DNA of 64,000 nt, taken from positions 1 through 64,000 of the forward strand of contig JAJPGY010000043.1 in NCBI GenBank assembly GCA_021325555.1, in the 5' to 3' direction. A program made the translations under genes and the position numbers. Origin of the DNA: Pseudomonadota bacterium. Lineage in GTDB: Bacteria > Cyanobacteriota > Vampirovibrionia > Obscuribacterales > Obscuribacteraceae. Positions 1 through 9,036 of this stretch are shown piece by piece (positions within the stretch are counted from its first letter, which is position 1; each line of letters opens with the position of its first letter). The notes under the pieces were generated by a model. That model saw nothing but the letters and a program-made list of their open reading frames with translations, had not been told where the DNA came from and ran no database searches.

Positions 1-141
1 CAGCAGAACCCCTACCAGAGCCAGTACGGCAACTGGGGCAACCCCTACCAGTACCAGCAGAACCCCTACCAGAGCCAGTACGGCAACTGGGGCAACCCCT
101 ACCAGTATCAGCAGAATCCCTACCAGAGCCGCTACCCGACC
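1..141 (+). repeat. 54-bp in-frame tandem repeat (2.6 visible copies)
   Basis: Two almost perfect 54-bp units occupy 1-54 and 55-108, and a third partial unit starts at 109 and diverges near 135. Each unit encodes 18 residues rich in Q, N, Y and P. The array is cut by the window edge, so the copy number is unknown. Confidence 0.9.
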
Positions 142-585
142 TGGCAGCAGTACGGCCCGCCAACCGGCGCCTACGGAAGCGCGAATCCTGACTGGCCCCG
201 CGAGGCGGCCGTGATCAGAACGATGATAGGGCATTCAATCAGAGAGTATGACCCGAGAGTCCCCGAGACCCTGGGCTGCGCGCGCTTCGTGAGCGAGGCG
301 CTGCACAGGGCAACCGGGTTGCCGATCGCCGACGCGGGCGTGGACGCTCTCGAGGCCGACCTCCGCCGCTTCCACTACGTGCCGGTTCCGCTCAGCCAGG
401 TCCAGCCCGGCGACGTGATCATCGCCCATCGCCACCCCGGTCAACCCGGGCACGCGGCAATCTATGTGGGCAACGGCATGGTGGCCAACAACAGCAGCTA
501 TCAGCGCCGCATTGCCATCGACAGCGTCTCGAAATTCAACAGCCGCCAGTACGTGAGCGTGGTCGCCTACCGCCGCGTGGGATAA
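1..585 (+). CDS. Secreted CHAP/NlpC-P60-like protein with NPYQ repeats (5' partial)
   Basis: The reading frame is open from base 1, so the start and any signal peptide lie outside the window. The first ~50 visible residues are a Gln/Asn/Tyr/Pro-rich tandem repeat (units containing NPYQSQYGNWG), followed by a compact domain of about 125 residues. That domain has GCARFVSEAL near its start, PGDVIIAH in the middle and GHAAIYVGNGMVANNSS later. This Cys...His...Asn order is what CHAP/NlpC-P60 peptidoglycan amidases or endopeptidases show, the Cys of GCARF being the likely nucleophile and the His of GHAAIYVG the base. The repeat resembles a flexible wall- or surface-associated linker. It converges on metG with a 45-base gap. 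A peptidoglycan-cleaving role is inferred from motifs only. Confidence 0.7.
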   Translation, partial: QQNPYQSQYGNWGNPYQYQQNPYQSQYGNWGNPYQYQQNPYQSRYPTWQQYGPPTGAYGSANPDWPREAAVIRTMIGHSIREYDPRVPETLGCARFVSEALHRATGLPIADAGVDALEADLRRFHYVPVPLSQVQPGDVIIAHRHPGQPGHAAIYVGNGMVANNSSYQRRIAIDSVSKFNSRQYVSVVAYRRVG

Positions 586-630
586 GGCGAGCTTAACAGG
601 CGAACCTGCCGGCGCGCGGCCTTCGCCGCC

Positions 631-2160
631 TCACTCCTCGATCCGCTTGAAGATCGGGCCCCTGTTCCTTATCGCCTGACCAGCGGGTATCAACTCCCAG
701 AAGCCCTGCCCGTTTGCGCCCAGTTCTTCCAGCCTGCCGTCGTAGCCGATCTGATACCAGATATCGCTGGCCAGGCTCGGCGTGAACGGATAAAGATGCA
801 AGGCCACCCGGCGCAGGACGTCCAGCACGCTGTAAAGAACCTGCTTGCCCGCATCCGATTTGCTTTCTTTAAAAAGCGCCCACGGTTTCTCATCGTTCAA
901 GTACTTGTTCGCCTGGTCGACAAGCGCGAAGATAGCCTCGATCGCCCTGGCGAACTCCAGCTTCTCCATGTACTTATCCACCGCGACGTGCACCTCGTTG
1001 GCCTCCTCGCGCAGATCGAGGTTCATCTCTGCGGCAGGCACCCTGCCGTCGCAGTTCTTTTCCACCAGGGCCAGCGTGCGGTTCAGCAGGTTGCCAAGGT
1101 TGTTGGCCAGCTCCGCGTTGACCTTGGCGATGAAGTCCTTCTTTGAAAAGTCGCCGTCCTGATCGAAAGGCGTCGCCGCAAACAGGAAAAAGCGCACGGC
1201 ATCAGGGCCGTACTGTTCGGCAAGGGCATTGGGATCGATGACATTGCCCAGCGACTTGCTTATCTTCTGGCCCTCGACGGTGATGAAGCCGTGACCGAAT
1301 ATTCGCCTGGGCAGGGGCACGCCGGCCGACATCAGCATGGCCGGCCAGTAGATGGCGTGGAACTTGGTTATGTCCTTGCCGATCAGGTGCAGGTCGGCAG
1401 GCCAGTAGCGCTCGGCCGCAGCCTGATCGGCGAGGAAACCCACTCCGGTGAGGTAATTTGAGAGGGCGTCGATCCAGACGTAGATGACCTGATCCTGCTC
1501 GCCGGGAACGGGGATCCCCCAGGTCAGCGACTGCCGGGAGCGCGAGACGCTGAAGTCCCCCAGCTCCTCGTCGTCCAGCTGATTGAGCACCTCTTTCCGC
1601 CGCCCTTCCGGCATCACCGGCGCATCCTCTGATGTCAGCCACTCGCGCAACCGGCTCTTGTACTTGGTCAAGCGAAAGAAATAGTTGTCCTCCCTGGTCT
1701 GCCGGGGCGGCTTCCGGTGATTGGGGCAGTTGCCCTGGCCGTCGAGATCCCGCTCCCGCAGGAAGTCCTCGCACCCCTCGCAATAAAGACCCGTGTATGT
1801 GCCCTTGTAGACGTCCCCGTTGCCCTGAAATCTCTTGAACAGCTCCTGAACCACCCTGGTGTGCACGTCCTCGGTGGTGCGGATGAAACGGTTGTAGGAG
1901 AGGTTGAGCTTCTGCCAGCTCTGCTGGAACCTGGCCGCCATCTCGTCGCAGAACTGCTGCGGCGCCAGCCCCGCCTCGCGGGCCGCCTTCTCCACCTTGG
2001 AGCCGTGCTCGTCGACGCCGGTGAGAAAAAAGACGTCCTTGCCCTTGAGCCTGTTGTATCGCGCCAGTATATCCGCCGCTATCTTTTCGTATGCATGACC
2101 AATATGCGGCGATGCGTTCACATAGTCTATGGCGGTGGTCACGTAGTATTTATCCATCAT
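631..2160 (-). CDS. metG: Methionyl-tRNA synthetase
   Basis: Charges tRNA-Met in the cytoplasm. The class I signature is present as SPHIGHAYEKI near residue 17 and the KMSKS loop as KISKSLGN near residue 300. A single zinc knuckle in the connective peptide reads CEGC followed by CPNH, as in the one-zinc (Thermus-like) form. The anticodon-binding helical domain follows (PWALFKE near residue 440). At 509 residues it lacks the C-terminal EMAP/Arc1p-type dimerisation domain found in longer MetRS proteins. It is divergent from coaBC with 158 bases between them. Confidence 0.96.
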   Translation of the reverse strand: MMDKYYVTTAIDYVNASPHIGHAYEKIAADILARYNRLKGKDVFFLTGVDEHGSKVEKAAREAGLAPQQFCDEMAARFQQSWQKLNLSYNRFIRTTEDVHTRVVQELFKRFQGNGDVYKGTYTGLYCEGCEDFLRERDLDGQGNCPNHRKPPRQTREDNYFFRLTKYKSRLREWLTSEDAPVMPEGRRKEVLNQLDDEELGDFSVSRSRQSLTWGIPVPGEQDQVIYVWIDALSNYLTGVGFLADQAAAERYWPADLHLIGKDITKFHAIYWPAMLMSAGVPLPRRIFGHGFITVEGQKISKSLGNVIDPNALAEQYGPDAVRFFLFAATPFDQDGDFSKKDFIAKVNAELANNLGNLLNRTLALVEKNCDGRVPAAEMNLDLREEANEVHVAVDKYMEKLEFARAIEAIFALVDQANKYLNDEKPWALFKESKSDAGKQVLYSVLDVLRRVALHLYPFTPSLASDIWYQIGYDGRLEELGANGQGFWELIPAGQAIRNRGPIFKRIEE

Positions 2161-2275
2161 CTTCCCTTCGGGGTTGCCTCAGCCCGGCAGGCCGAGCGCC
2201 CGCGTTGCGCTTTCCGTGAAAACAAGCCGATCAGCAATTCTACCAGCGCAGTGCAGGCGCTGGCGCCGTATGAGA

Positions 2276-2281
2276 TACAAT
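2276..2281 (+). promoter_or_regulatory. Probable -10 element for coaBC
   Basis: TACAAT lies 38 bases upstream of the coaBC start in the metG-coaBC divergent gap. I see no good -35 at the expected spacing, so support is modest. Confidence 0.35.
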
Positions 2282-2318
2282 TGAAAGGCGCAAGAACCCA
2301 CACGCAAGATAAGCCGTC

Positions 2319-3590
2319 ATGAAGAAAGCCAAAAGCAGAGAACCCAATGCGGAGTCGCTCAACCCGCTCAAGAGCAAAACTATTCTTCTCGGCGTCAGCG
2401 GCGGCATCGCCGCCTACAAGGCTTGTGATCTGGCCTCGATGCTCAGGCGCGCCGGCGCGGAGGTTCACGCGGTGCTCACCGCCAACGCCAGGGAGTTCGT
2501 CACCCCGCTCAGCCTGAAGACAATCACCCGCAACGCCGTGCATTGCGAGCAGTTCTCCGGCGACGGCGAATGGCGCCCCGAACACATCGATCTGGCCCAG
2601 AAAGCCGATCTGGTCCTGATCGCCCCGGCCACCGCCGATCTAATCGCCAGGCTGGCGTGCGGCATCTGTGACGATCTGTTGACGACCATGATCCTGGCCA
2701 GCCGGGCGCAGGTGATGGTGGCTCCGGCCATGAACCCGCGCATGCTGGAGCATCCGGCCACGCAGCACAACCTGTCTGTGCTGCAGAACCGCTATCGCTA
2801 CGAGATCATCCCGCCGGAGGTCGGCGAGGTCGCCTGCGGCGACTTTGGCGCCGGCAAGATGGCCTCGCTGGAAACAATCATGGCCACCGTGGGCGCGCGC
2901 CTGCTTTCCCATCGCACGCTGGCCGGCCGGGAGATCCTGGTCACCGCCGGCGGTACCCGCGAGCCGATCGATCCGGTTCGCTTCATCGGCAACCGCTCCT
3001 CGGGCAAGATGGGGATCGCCATGGCTGATGCCGCCTATGCCCGCGGGGCCGAGGTCACCCTCATCTCCACGGTGGAGGTGGATCGCCCCTACCCGGTGTT
3101 GCTGGTGGAGACCGCCCAGGACATGCAGGAGGCTGTGGAGACCGAGTTCGACAACTGCCAGGCGCTCGTGATGACCGCCGCCGTCGCTGACTTTCGCCCG
3201 CTGGCCGTCTCGGAGCACAAGATAAAGAAAACCGAGTCCGAAGATCTGCTGCTCGAGCTGACCAAGAACCCGGACATCCTGGATCTCCTGGGGCGCGTGA
3301 AGCGCAAGGACCAGATCATCATCGGCTTTGCGGCCGAATCCGAGGCTCTGCTGACCAATGCCACCGACAAGCTGCGGCGCAAGAATCTCGACGTCATCGT
3401 CGCCAACGACATCACCGTGCCGGACATCGGCTTCGGCAGCGACGACAACGCGGTGATCATCCTAAACGAGGACGGCTCGCGGGAGAACCTGCCCAGGATG
3501 CCGAAGCGGGCCATCGCCGAGCACCTCTGCGACCTTCTGGCCGAGCGCTTTGCCGCCCTAGAAAAGCCCAAATCGAAGGTGCCCAATTAA
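2319..3590 (+). CDS. coaBC: Bifunctional phosphopantothenoylcysteine decarboxylase / phosphopantothenate-cysteine ligase
   Basis: Catalyses two consecutive steps of coenzyme A synthesis. The N-terminal flavoprotein CoaC half begins GVSGGIAAYKACDLASML, has HIDLAQKAD with the catalytic His, PAMNPRML for the substrate-binding loop, and ACGDFGAGKMA with the active-site Cys. The CoaB ligase half starts around residue 205 with VTAGGTREPIDPVRF and GNRSSGKMG and includes KIKKTESEDL, which carries the conserved catalytic Lys. Its 423 residues are close to the usual ~400. The stop codon overlaps the convergent stop of the YfhO-like gene by four bases. Confidence 0.96.
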   Translation: MKKAKSREPNAESLNPLKSKTILLGVSGGIAAYKACDLASMLRRAGAEVHAVLTANAREFVTPLSLKTITRNAVHCEQFSGDGEWRPEHIDLAQKADLVLIAPATADLIARLACGICDDLLTTMILASRAQVMVAPAMNPRMLEHPATQHNLSVLQNRYRYEIIPPEVGEVACGDFGAGKMASLETIMATVGARLLSHRTLAGREILVTAGGTREPIDPVRFIGNRSSGKMGIAMADAAYARGAEVTLISTVEVDRPYPVLLVETAQDMQEAVETEFDNCQALVMTAAVADFRPLAVSEHKIKKTESEDLLLELTKNPDILDLLGRVKRKDQIIIGFAAESEALLTNATDKLRRKNLDVIVANDITVPDIGFGSDDNAVIILNEDGSRENLPRMPKRAIAEHLCDLLAERFAALEKPKSKVPN

Positions 3591-5980
3591 CGGAGCGGCT
3601 CCTCGCCCGCCCTCCGGCGCCTGGCTCTGGAAAGCGCCCAGCCAAGGCGCAGGACGATCAAGGACAGCGCGGTTCCGCCCAGCCCCCAGTAGTAGCTGAG
3701 AGGCACGAACTGGAAGCGCACGACATGCCTGCCGGCGGGGACAGCCACCCCCCGCAGCACGTAGTCCGTCTGATAGAGGCGGGTTTTGATACCGTCCACG
3801 GTGGCGGTCCAGCCCGGATAAAAGCTGTCGCTTGCCACAAGGAATGCCGGCCGCGGGCAGTCCACCTCGATCTCCTCCTGCATATCCTTCAAGGACGTCA
3901 CCCGGGCCCGGCCTGTCCCTGCATGCCCGGCGCCCGCGAGCGGCACCGGCTCCTCCACCAGAGCGATCTTGCCGGGGTGGAACCGGCTGCCGTCGGGCAT
4001 CAGGCGCCGGTGAATCACCTGCAGAATCTCATCGGGGCTCAGAACGGCGATTGCGGGCACGAGCCAGCAGCGGGGCATGGCGCGCCGGTTCTCGTAGGCG
4101 GCCGCGCCGGGAAGATCGCCGGCCTTCGCCCAGTGACCCGGGTCGGAGGGATCCTCGAAAAAGCCTGCATAGCCGGTTGCCCTGTCCGCGGGCGCGAAGC
4201 CGAACCGCACCGCGGTCAGATCGGGGGCGCAACCGAGCGGGGCTACCGAAGGCTGCTCGACAAAGCCGCCCTCGGCCATCATCATCAATTCGTGCATGCG
4301 CTGCGTGATTAGCGGTCCGTGCCCGCTCACGCTGGGCACGCCCCAGAGGCGGGAGATGGTCGGCGGGCACTCTAACCAGCCGCCCGAGCGCCCCCGCGCC
4401 GGCAGGCAGCGTTGCAGCTCCGTGACGAGCTTCTCCCGGTAAGGCAAAAGCGGCGCCGGCACGGTCAAAAGGTCCGGCGAGTAGCTCTCCGTTCGCCAGA
4501 AGGAGAACCAGCCGTAGCTGCCCAGGTCGATGAGCAGGGCGGCCGCAAGCGCAGCCCGCGCCGCCTGCGACCCGGGCCGACCCATCCAGAAAAGGAGCGC
4601 CGCCGCCGACAAGGCCAGCACGATGAGCGGGACGCCGGTGGCCGGGTTGGCCCAGGGATAGAAGCCGACCGGAGCCATGCCCAGCTCGTGCGCCCGCTTG
4701 TTGGCCAGATCCGTGAATTGCAGGATCGGGAAGAGAAGCGAGACGACGAGCGCGGCGCCGAACACAATCACGCGCACCACCAGCTTGCGGCTCACGAGCT
4801 TCAACTCGATCGCCCGCAGGGCGAAGGCGGACAGCAGCGAGGCCGCCAGGACAAAGGCGATGATGTGGCGGTAAGGGCAGCGCAGATGCTGGTAGACCGG
4901 CAACGCATAGGTCAGCCTGCCCAGCGGCGTGGCATCGCCCATGCTGAGCAGGAGCGAGAGGGCGCCGGCCAGGATCCAGAACCTCGTCTCATGCCGGTGG
5001 CTTTTGGCGAAAAAGGCTATCACCGAGAGAAAAATGGGGAGCAGCCCGACAAAGTGCGCCGGGGTCTCGAGACCGGGCGGACCGAAGTATCCGACACCGT
5101 ATGCGGTGCCCGGGCTGCCGCCCATGACCATCGGGTAAAAGAGCTGCACCAGTTGAAACGGATAGATGCAGTAGGAACTGAAGACAAGGTAGCTCATGTG
5201 CAGGCGCTTGCTCAGCATGGCCAGCTCCAGGGTCGGAACGTATTGCACCGCCGCCAGCCCGGCGCCCAGGACCAGCATGACGGCGCAGGAGGCCAGAAAG
5301 ACGGCCCTGGCTCGCCAGGATTCCAGCGGCAAGCTCGACCAGATCGCGTAGCCGCAGGCGATCGCCAGCCCGTAGAAGGTCATCTGGGGATGCCCGGAAA
5401 GCGCGCTCAGCGCCGTCGCCGCCGCCCCGGCCACCACCCAGGGAAAGCCGCCGCCCGCTTTCAGCTCGAGCACCGCCAGCAGCAGCAGGGGCAGCCAGGC
5501 GCAGGCGTGGATGACGATCACGTGCGATATCTCGTTCACGAAAAAGGCGCTCATCCCCCAGACGACCCCGGCTGCGATTGCCGGAAAGCGAGACCCGGTC
5601 AGGCGATAGGCGAGCAGGTAGCAGGTGAAGCTGGCGATCACGTAAGCGGAGATTGTGAGCCAGTTCCAGCCGAAAGGCAGAAGGGAAAACAGGACGTTGA
5701 GCGGATAGAACGTCTGCACCTCCGGATCGGCGCCCACCGGGAAGCCGGCCAGAACGGACGTGGTCCACAGCGTCTTGGGCAGGCAGAAGGAGGCCATGAA
5801 AAGGCTCACCCCGTCGTCAGGAGCGATGAGCCTGCCTGCCAGCCAGACCGGGGAGAAAAAGACGGCATAGAGGAGGCAAAAACCGAAAAAGACTCTCAGA
5901 TGGAACACCCTGGCTCCCTGGCGATGGCAAAAAACTTTGCCCAAACCGGTCGAACGGTCACCATCTAGTGTAAACTTCAT
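3587..5980 (-). CDS. YfhO-family multispanning membrane protein
   Basis: About 797 residues with a dozen or more hydrophobic segments in the first two thirds and a soluble C-terminal part. The C-terminus has the YfhO signature YPGWTATVDG, then RGVAVPAGRHVVRF and a final helix. In Firmicutes YfhO acts in glycosylation of lipoteichoic acid, and other members are GT-C-like; the substrate here is unknown. An upstream in-frame extension to about 6265 is open, but it would overlap the well-supported YtxH gene on the other strand. The Met at 5980 (MKFTLDG) is therefore preferred, although I see no strong ribosome-binding site there. Confidence 0.8.
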   Translation of the reverse strand: MKFTLDGDRSTGLGKVFCHRQGARVFHLRVFFGFCLLYAVFFSPVWLAGRLIAPDDGVSLFMASFCLPKTLWTTSVLAGFPVGADPEVQTFYPLNVLFSLLPFGWNWLTISAYVIASFTCYLLAYRLTGSRFPAIAAGVVWGMSAFFVNEISHVIVIHACAWLPLLLLAVLELKAGGGFPWVVAGAAATALSALSGHPQMTFYGLAIACGYAIWSSLPLESWRARAVFLASCAVMLVLGAGLAAVQYVPTLELAMLSKRLHMSYLVFSSYCIYPFQLVQLFYPMVMGGSPGTAYGVGYFGPPGLETPAHFVGLLPIFLSVIAFFAKSHRHETRFWILAGALSLLLSMGDATPLGRLTYALPVYQHLRCPYRHIIAFVLAASLLSAFALRAIELKLVSRKLVVRVIVFGAALVVSLLFPILQFTDLANKRAHELGMAPVGFYPWANPATGVPLIVLALSAAALLFWMGRPGSQAARAALAAALLIDLGSYGWFSFWRTESYSPDLLTVPAPLLPYREKLVTELQRCLPARGRSGGWLECPPTISRLWGVPSVSGHGPLITQRMHELMMMAEGGFVEQPSVAPLGCAPDLTAVRFGFAPADRATGYAGFFEDPSDPGHWAKAGDLPGAAAYENRRAMPRCWLVPAIAVLSPDEILQVIHRRLMPDGSRFHPGKIALVEEPVPLAGAGHAGTGRARVTSLKDMQEEIEVDCPRPAFLVASDSFYPGWTATVDGIKTRLYQTDYVLRGVAVPAGRHVVRFQFVPLSYYWGLGGTALSLIVLRLGWALSRARRRRAGEEPLR

Positions 5981-6059
5981 AAGGAGGCCTTTAACTGCTT
6001 GGCAGCAGGGAAAGGCACGGCAGGAGCGCTCACGGGCGGACGGGATTGGAGAGGATAAC

Positions 6060-6437
6060 ATGGCTAGAAACTCGTTAGGCTGCGGAATGTCTGACAAGCA
6101 CGGTGAGGGCTTAGGTTCGGTCAGCTCCTGGCTGGCGGGACTGGTCCTGGGCGCGCTGGGCGGCGCCGCGGTGGCCTTGCTGACTGCGCCCAAGCCCGGC
6201 AAAGAGATGAGGGGGCAGCTGGCTGACACGGCCAGCACTATCCCGGACCGTGTAAACGAGCTCATCGACGACTCGCTGGATCTCTACGCGTCCGGTCTGA
6301 ATTATCTGCAGCTCGTCGTTGAGGAGCAGACGATGCGCCTCAAGCGGGCCGTGGCAGCCGGCAAGCTGGCGGCGGCCAAGAAGCGTGAGGAGCTGGAGAT
6401 GGGCGGCTCGGCAGTATTACCTTTTCAGCACCGCTGA
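6060..6437 (+). CDS. YtxH-domain small protein
   Basis: 125 residues, with the start chosen at ATG 6060 behind a GGAGAGGA site. One glycine-rich membrane segment (SWLAGLVLGALGGAAVALL, residues ~22-40) is followed at once by APKPGKEMRGQL, the typical YtxH pattern of a helix followed by a basic APKSG-type stretch. The rest is a charged amphipathic helix. YtxH proteins are membrane-associated and poorly understood; some are linked to general stress. First gene of a trio with a DUF948-like protein and a second YtxH protein, suggesting that the three form a membrane assembly. Confidence 0.8.
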   Translation: MARNSLGCGMSDKHGEGLGSVSSWLAGLVLGALGGAAVALLTAPKPGKEMRGQLADTASTIPDRVNELIDDSLDLYASGLNYLQLVVEEQTMRLKRAVAAGKLAAAKKREELEMGGSAVLPFQHR

Positions 6438-6452
6438 CAAGAGGGATCTGAG

Positions 6453-6899
6453 GTGGATCCGCAAACGATCAACGTCCTGGTATCGGTTGCGCTCGTGCTT
6501 CTGACGGTGGCGGCCTTGCTGTTCATCAGCTCGGTGCTCCCGCTCATCGCCCAGGCCCACAGGACCTTCATGGCCTACGAGAAGCTGGCCGACACCCTGG
6601 ACGCCGAGGTGCCGGCGACCCTGCACGAGTTCAGGAACCTGGCCGATCGCGTCAATCAACTGGGCTCCGCGACCACGAAGAGCGTCAGCGAGGTCGGGCA
6701 CAAGGTGGAGGAGGTCTCTGGCTCAATCGGGCAGGCGGCGGTGGCGGCAAAGCAGCAATCCAGCGTTTGGGGCGCGGGGCTCCTGGCCGGGATCAAGGCC
6801 TACATCAGCCCCCGGGGCTGCGATGCGCGCGACCTGGAGCCCCCGCAATCCCCGCCTCGCATAGAAAATCCAAGAGGAGAGCAACATGTCAGGCAGTAG
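6453..6899 (+). CDS. DUF948-like membrane protein
   Basis: 148 residues, GTG start behind a purine-rich site. An N-terminal transmembrane helix (residues ~7-30) is followed by an amphipathic helical region with LADTLDAEVPATLHEFRNLADRVNQ, then a Ser/Gln-rich stretch. This matches the DUF948 layout and is usually found beside YtxH genes. The last 14 bases overlap the following YtxH gene. Molecular function unknown. Confidence 0.65.
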   Translation: MDPQTINVLVSVALVLLTVAALLFISSVLPLIAQAHRTFMAYEKLADTLDAEVPATLHEFRNLADRVNQLGSATTKSVSEVGHKVEEVSGSIGQAAVAAKQQSSVWGAGLLAGIKAYISPRGCDARDLEPPQSPPRIENPRGEQHVRQ

Positions 6900-7218
6900 A
6901 TTTTTCGAAGGGCTCCTGGTCGGCGGCTTGCTGGGTTATCTTTTCGGCATCCTGGCGGCTCCCAAGTCGGGAGCGGACATGAGGCGGCAGCTGGCGGACA
7001 GCTCGGAGGAGCTGTACAAGCAGGCCAGCGAGTCGCTGGCCGACATCAAGGAGAAGACCGGGCACGCCGTGCACGACCTGCAGAGCAAGGGCGGCGAGGT
7101 CCTGAAGAAGGCCTCGGGCACGATGCACGGGGCCCGGGAGCAGCTCACGCAAAAGATCGACGAGCTGGCCGGCCAGGGCACGCACGTGCTTACCGAGGAG
7201 CCGGAGGCGAGGCTGTAG
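6886..7218 (+). CDS. YtxH-domain small protein (second copy)
   Basis: 110 residues, ATG behind AAGAGGAGA. FFEGLLVGGLLGYLFGILAAPKSG is a full YtxH signature: a Gly-rich helix ending in APKSG. The remainder is a predicted long amphipathic helix. It overlaps the end of the DUF948-like gene, so the two are probably translated together. Paralogous to the protein encoded at 6060. Confidence 0.82.
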   Translation: MSGSRFFEGLLVGGLLGYLFGILAAPKSGADMRRQLADSSEELYKQASESLADIKEKTGHAVHDLQSKGGEVLKKASGTMHGAREQLTQKIDELAGQGTHVLTEEPEARL

Positions 7219-7242
7219 GCGCGGTCACCACATGTGGTGCGC

Positions 7243-7968
7243 ATGGAAGCAGGCAACGAGCCGTTTCGTCTCAATCAGGCCATCGCCAAAGCCGGGCTGT
7301 GCTCGCGGCGCAACGCGGACAAGCTGATCGCCGCCGGGCGGGTGCGCCTGAACGGCAAGGTGGTGCGCGACTTCTCCGCCAGCGTCGACCCGGCGGCCGA
7401 CGTCCTGGAAGTGGACGGGCGCAAGGTGGAGATGCAATCGTACGTCTACCTGGCCATGTACAAGCCGCGGGGACTGGTCACCACCTGCTCCGATCAGTTC
7501 CGGAGAAAGACGGTGCTCGAGCTGCTGCCGGCACGCCTCCGCCACCTGCGCCCGGTGGGAAGGCTGGACATGGATTCCGAGGGGCTGCTCCTCTTCACCA
7601 ACGACGGCGCGCTTACGCAGCGAATCACGCACCCGGTCCATCACCTGCCGAAACGTTATCTGGTTACGGTGGCAGGCCGCCTGGACGACCGCGACCTGGC
7701 GGTAATGGCCGCCGGCGTCGAGCTGCCCGACGGGCGCACGGCCCCGGCCGGGGCGCGCCTGATCAGCCGGCGGGCAGATACCTCCACCTTCGAGCTCACC
7801 ATCGCCGAGGGAAAAAATCGCCAGATTCGCCGTATGTGTACTCACCTGGGCTATCACGTTACACGCTTGCTCAGGGTTGCCATTGGCGGGTTACAATTGG
7901 GCCTGATGACGCCGGGCAGCTGGCGTTATCTGACTGGGGCGGAAATCCGCAAGTTGAGGTCCGAATAG
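7243..7968 (+). CDS. RluB/RsuA-type pseudouridine synthase
   Basis: Isomerises uridine to pseudouridine in rRNA. An S4 RNA-binding domain comes first (RLNQAIAKAGLCSRRNADKLI), followed by the catalytic domain with GRLDMDSEGLLLFTNDG, whose Asp in GRLD is the catalytic residue, and the late motif EGKNRQIRRM. The length (241 residues) fits the RsuA/RluB/E/F family; which rRNA site is modified cannot be read from sequence. ATG 7243 is used; a GTG at 7234 is also open and neither has a clear ribosome-binding site. Confidence 0.9.
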   Translation: MEAGNEPFRLNQAIAKAGLCSRRNADKLIAAGRVRLNGKVVRDFSASVDPAADVLEVDGRKVEMQSYVYLAMYKPRGLVTTCSDQFRRKTVLELLPARLRHLRPVGRLDMDSEGLLLFTNDGALTQRITHPVHHLPKRYLVTVAGRLDDRDLAVMAAGVELPDGRTAPAGARLISRRADTSTFELTIAEGKNRQIRRMCTHLGYHVTRLLRVAIGGLQLGLMTPGSWRYLTGAEIRKLRSE

Positions 7969-7974
7969 CATAAG

Positions 7975-9033
7975 ATGTCTTCGCTGGATGAGATCGGTCA
8001 GAAACTGAAGACGGCTCGGGAAGCGCAGGGTCTCACGCTCAGGCAGATTTACGAGCGCACCAAGATCCCGATGGGTCATCTGATGTCCATAGACAACGCT
8101 CAGGCTGACGACCTGCCCGAGCCCGTGTATGTCTCGGGCTACATCAAGCGTTACGCAGAGTGCGTCGGGCTGGACGGGCAGGCGCTGTCCGAGGAGTATC
8201 GCCGCCTTGCCGAAGAGAGCCTGGCCGAGGGGCAGCGCGGCGGGCCGGCGGTGGTCTACTCCACGCCCGAGTACATGAGCCGCCACACCAGAATCGATCG
8301 CGGCCCGCCCACCTTCAAGACAATTTATTTCAACGCCCTCATTATCGTCATCGTTGTCGGTTTGATCTCATACGTGGGGAAGCTGGCGCTCACCAGCCAG
8401 GTGAACCAGGTGGACCCGGCCGTGATGGCCCTGCGCGAGGCGGCCTCGAAAACCGGCAACCAGGCCACCGCCCCCGCCGTCTCCCCGCAGACCGAGAACG
8501 CGACCGCGGCCGGGGGCGAGCAGCCCGCGGACGCGCGGATTACGCTTTCGGCCAGCCAGCGCGTTTGGGTGGACGTGAAGTCGGTGTCCACCGGCGAGAG
8601 CAAATTCACCGGCTTTCTGGAGCAGGGCGACAGGCGGGAGTTTCAGGACCCGCAGGGGCTGCGCGTGCGTGCCCGCAACGGCGGCAGCCTGACCGTTGAT
8701 AACCAGGGCAAGCTGGAGACCTTCGGTGCGGCAGGCTCGGCGGCCGAGCGCACCTTCATGGCCAGGGCCTCCGGCGAGGTGGCCGGGACAGCCGGCTCCC
8801 CGGAGAGCAAGACGGCGGCGGCAGGCAGCGAATCGAAGCCGGCAGCGGCGCTCAGAAAGCCGGTCGCCGCAAGGAGGTCGGAGGACCAGCGGCTGTCGGC
8901 GGCGCGGGAGAAGCATTACCGCCGGGTGGATGATCTCCCTTCCCGCCAGTACATACCGGGTGAATCGCTGGACGGCACGCGCTCGATCGACGTGCCCTAC
9001 CGTTATTCCGAAGGAAGGCTGGACAACGACTGA
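7975..9033 (+). CDS. RodZ-like helix-turn-helix membrane protein
   Basis: 352 residues. The N-terminus is an HTH_25 domain (IGQKLKTAREAQGLTLRQI, then PEPVYVSGYIKRYAE), the arrangement seen in the cytoskeletal adaptor RodZ. A transmembrane helix follows near residues 119-138 (NALIIVIVVGLISYVGKLAL). The outer part has a DUF4115-like domain (RITLSASQRVWVDVK to ~residue 250) and a basic disordered tail. RodZ links MreB to the elongasome, but many bacteria outside Proteobacteria have homologues of unproven function. rimO follows three bases after its stop codon. Confidence 0.85.
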   Translation: MSSLDEIGQKLKTAREAQGLTLRQIYERTKIPMGHLMSIDNAQADDLPEPVYVSGYIKRYAECVGLDGQALSEEYRRLAEESLAEGQRGGPAVVYSTPEYMSRHTRIDRGPPTFKTIYFNALIIVIVVGLISYVGKLALTSQVNQVDPAVMALREAASKTGNQATAPAVSPQTENATAAGGEQPADARITLSASQRVWVDVKSVSTGESKFTGFLEQGDRREFQDPQGLRVRARNGGSLTVDNQGKLETFGAAGSAAERTFMARASGEVAGTAGSPESKTAAAGSESKPAAALRKPVAARRSEDQRLSAAREKHYRRVDDLPSRQYIPGESLDGTRSIDVPYRYSEGRLDND

Positions 9034-9036
9034 GAT

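Noticed and set aside
4412..5968. Long plus-strand open frame (518 codons) over the YfhO-like gene
   Set aside because: It is antisense to a protein with clear family motifs and is extremely rich in Arg/Gln/Gly, as expected for a GC-rich shadow frame.
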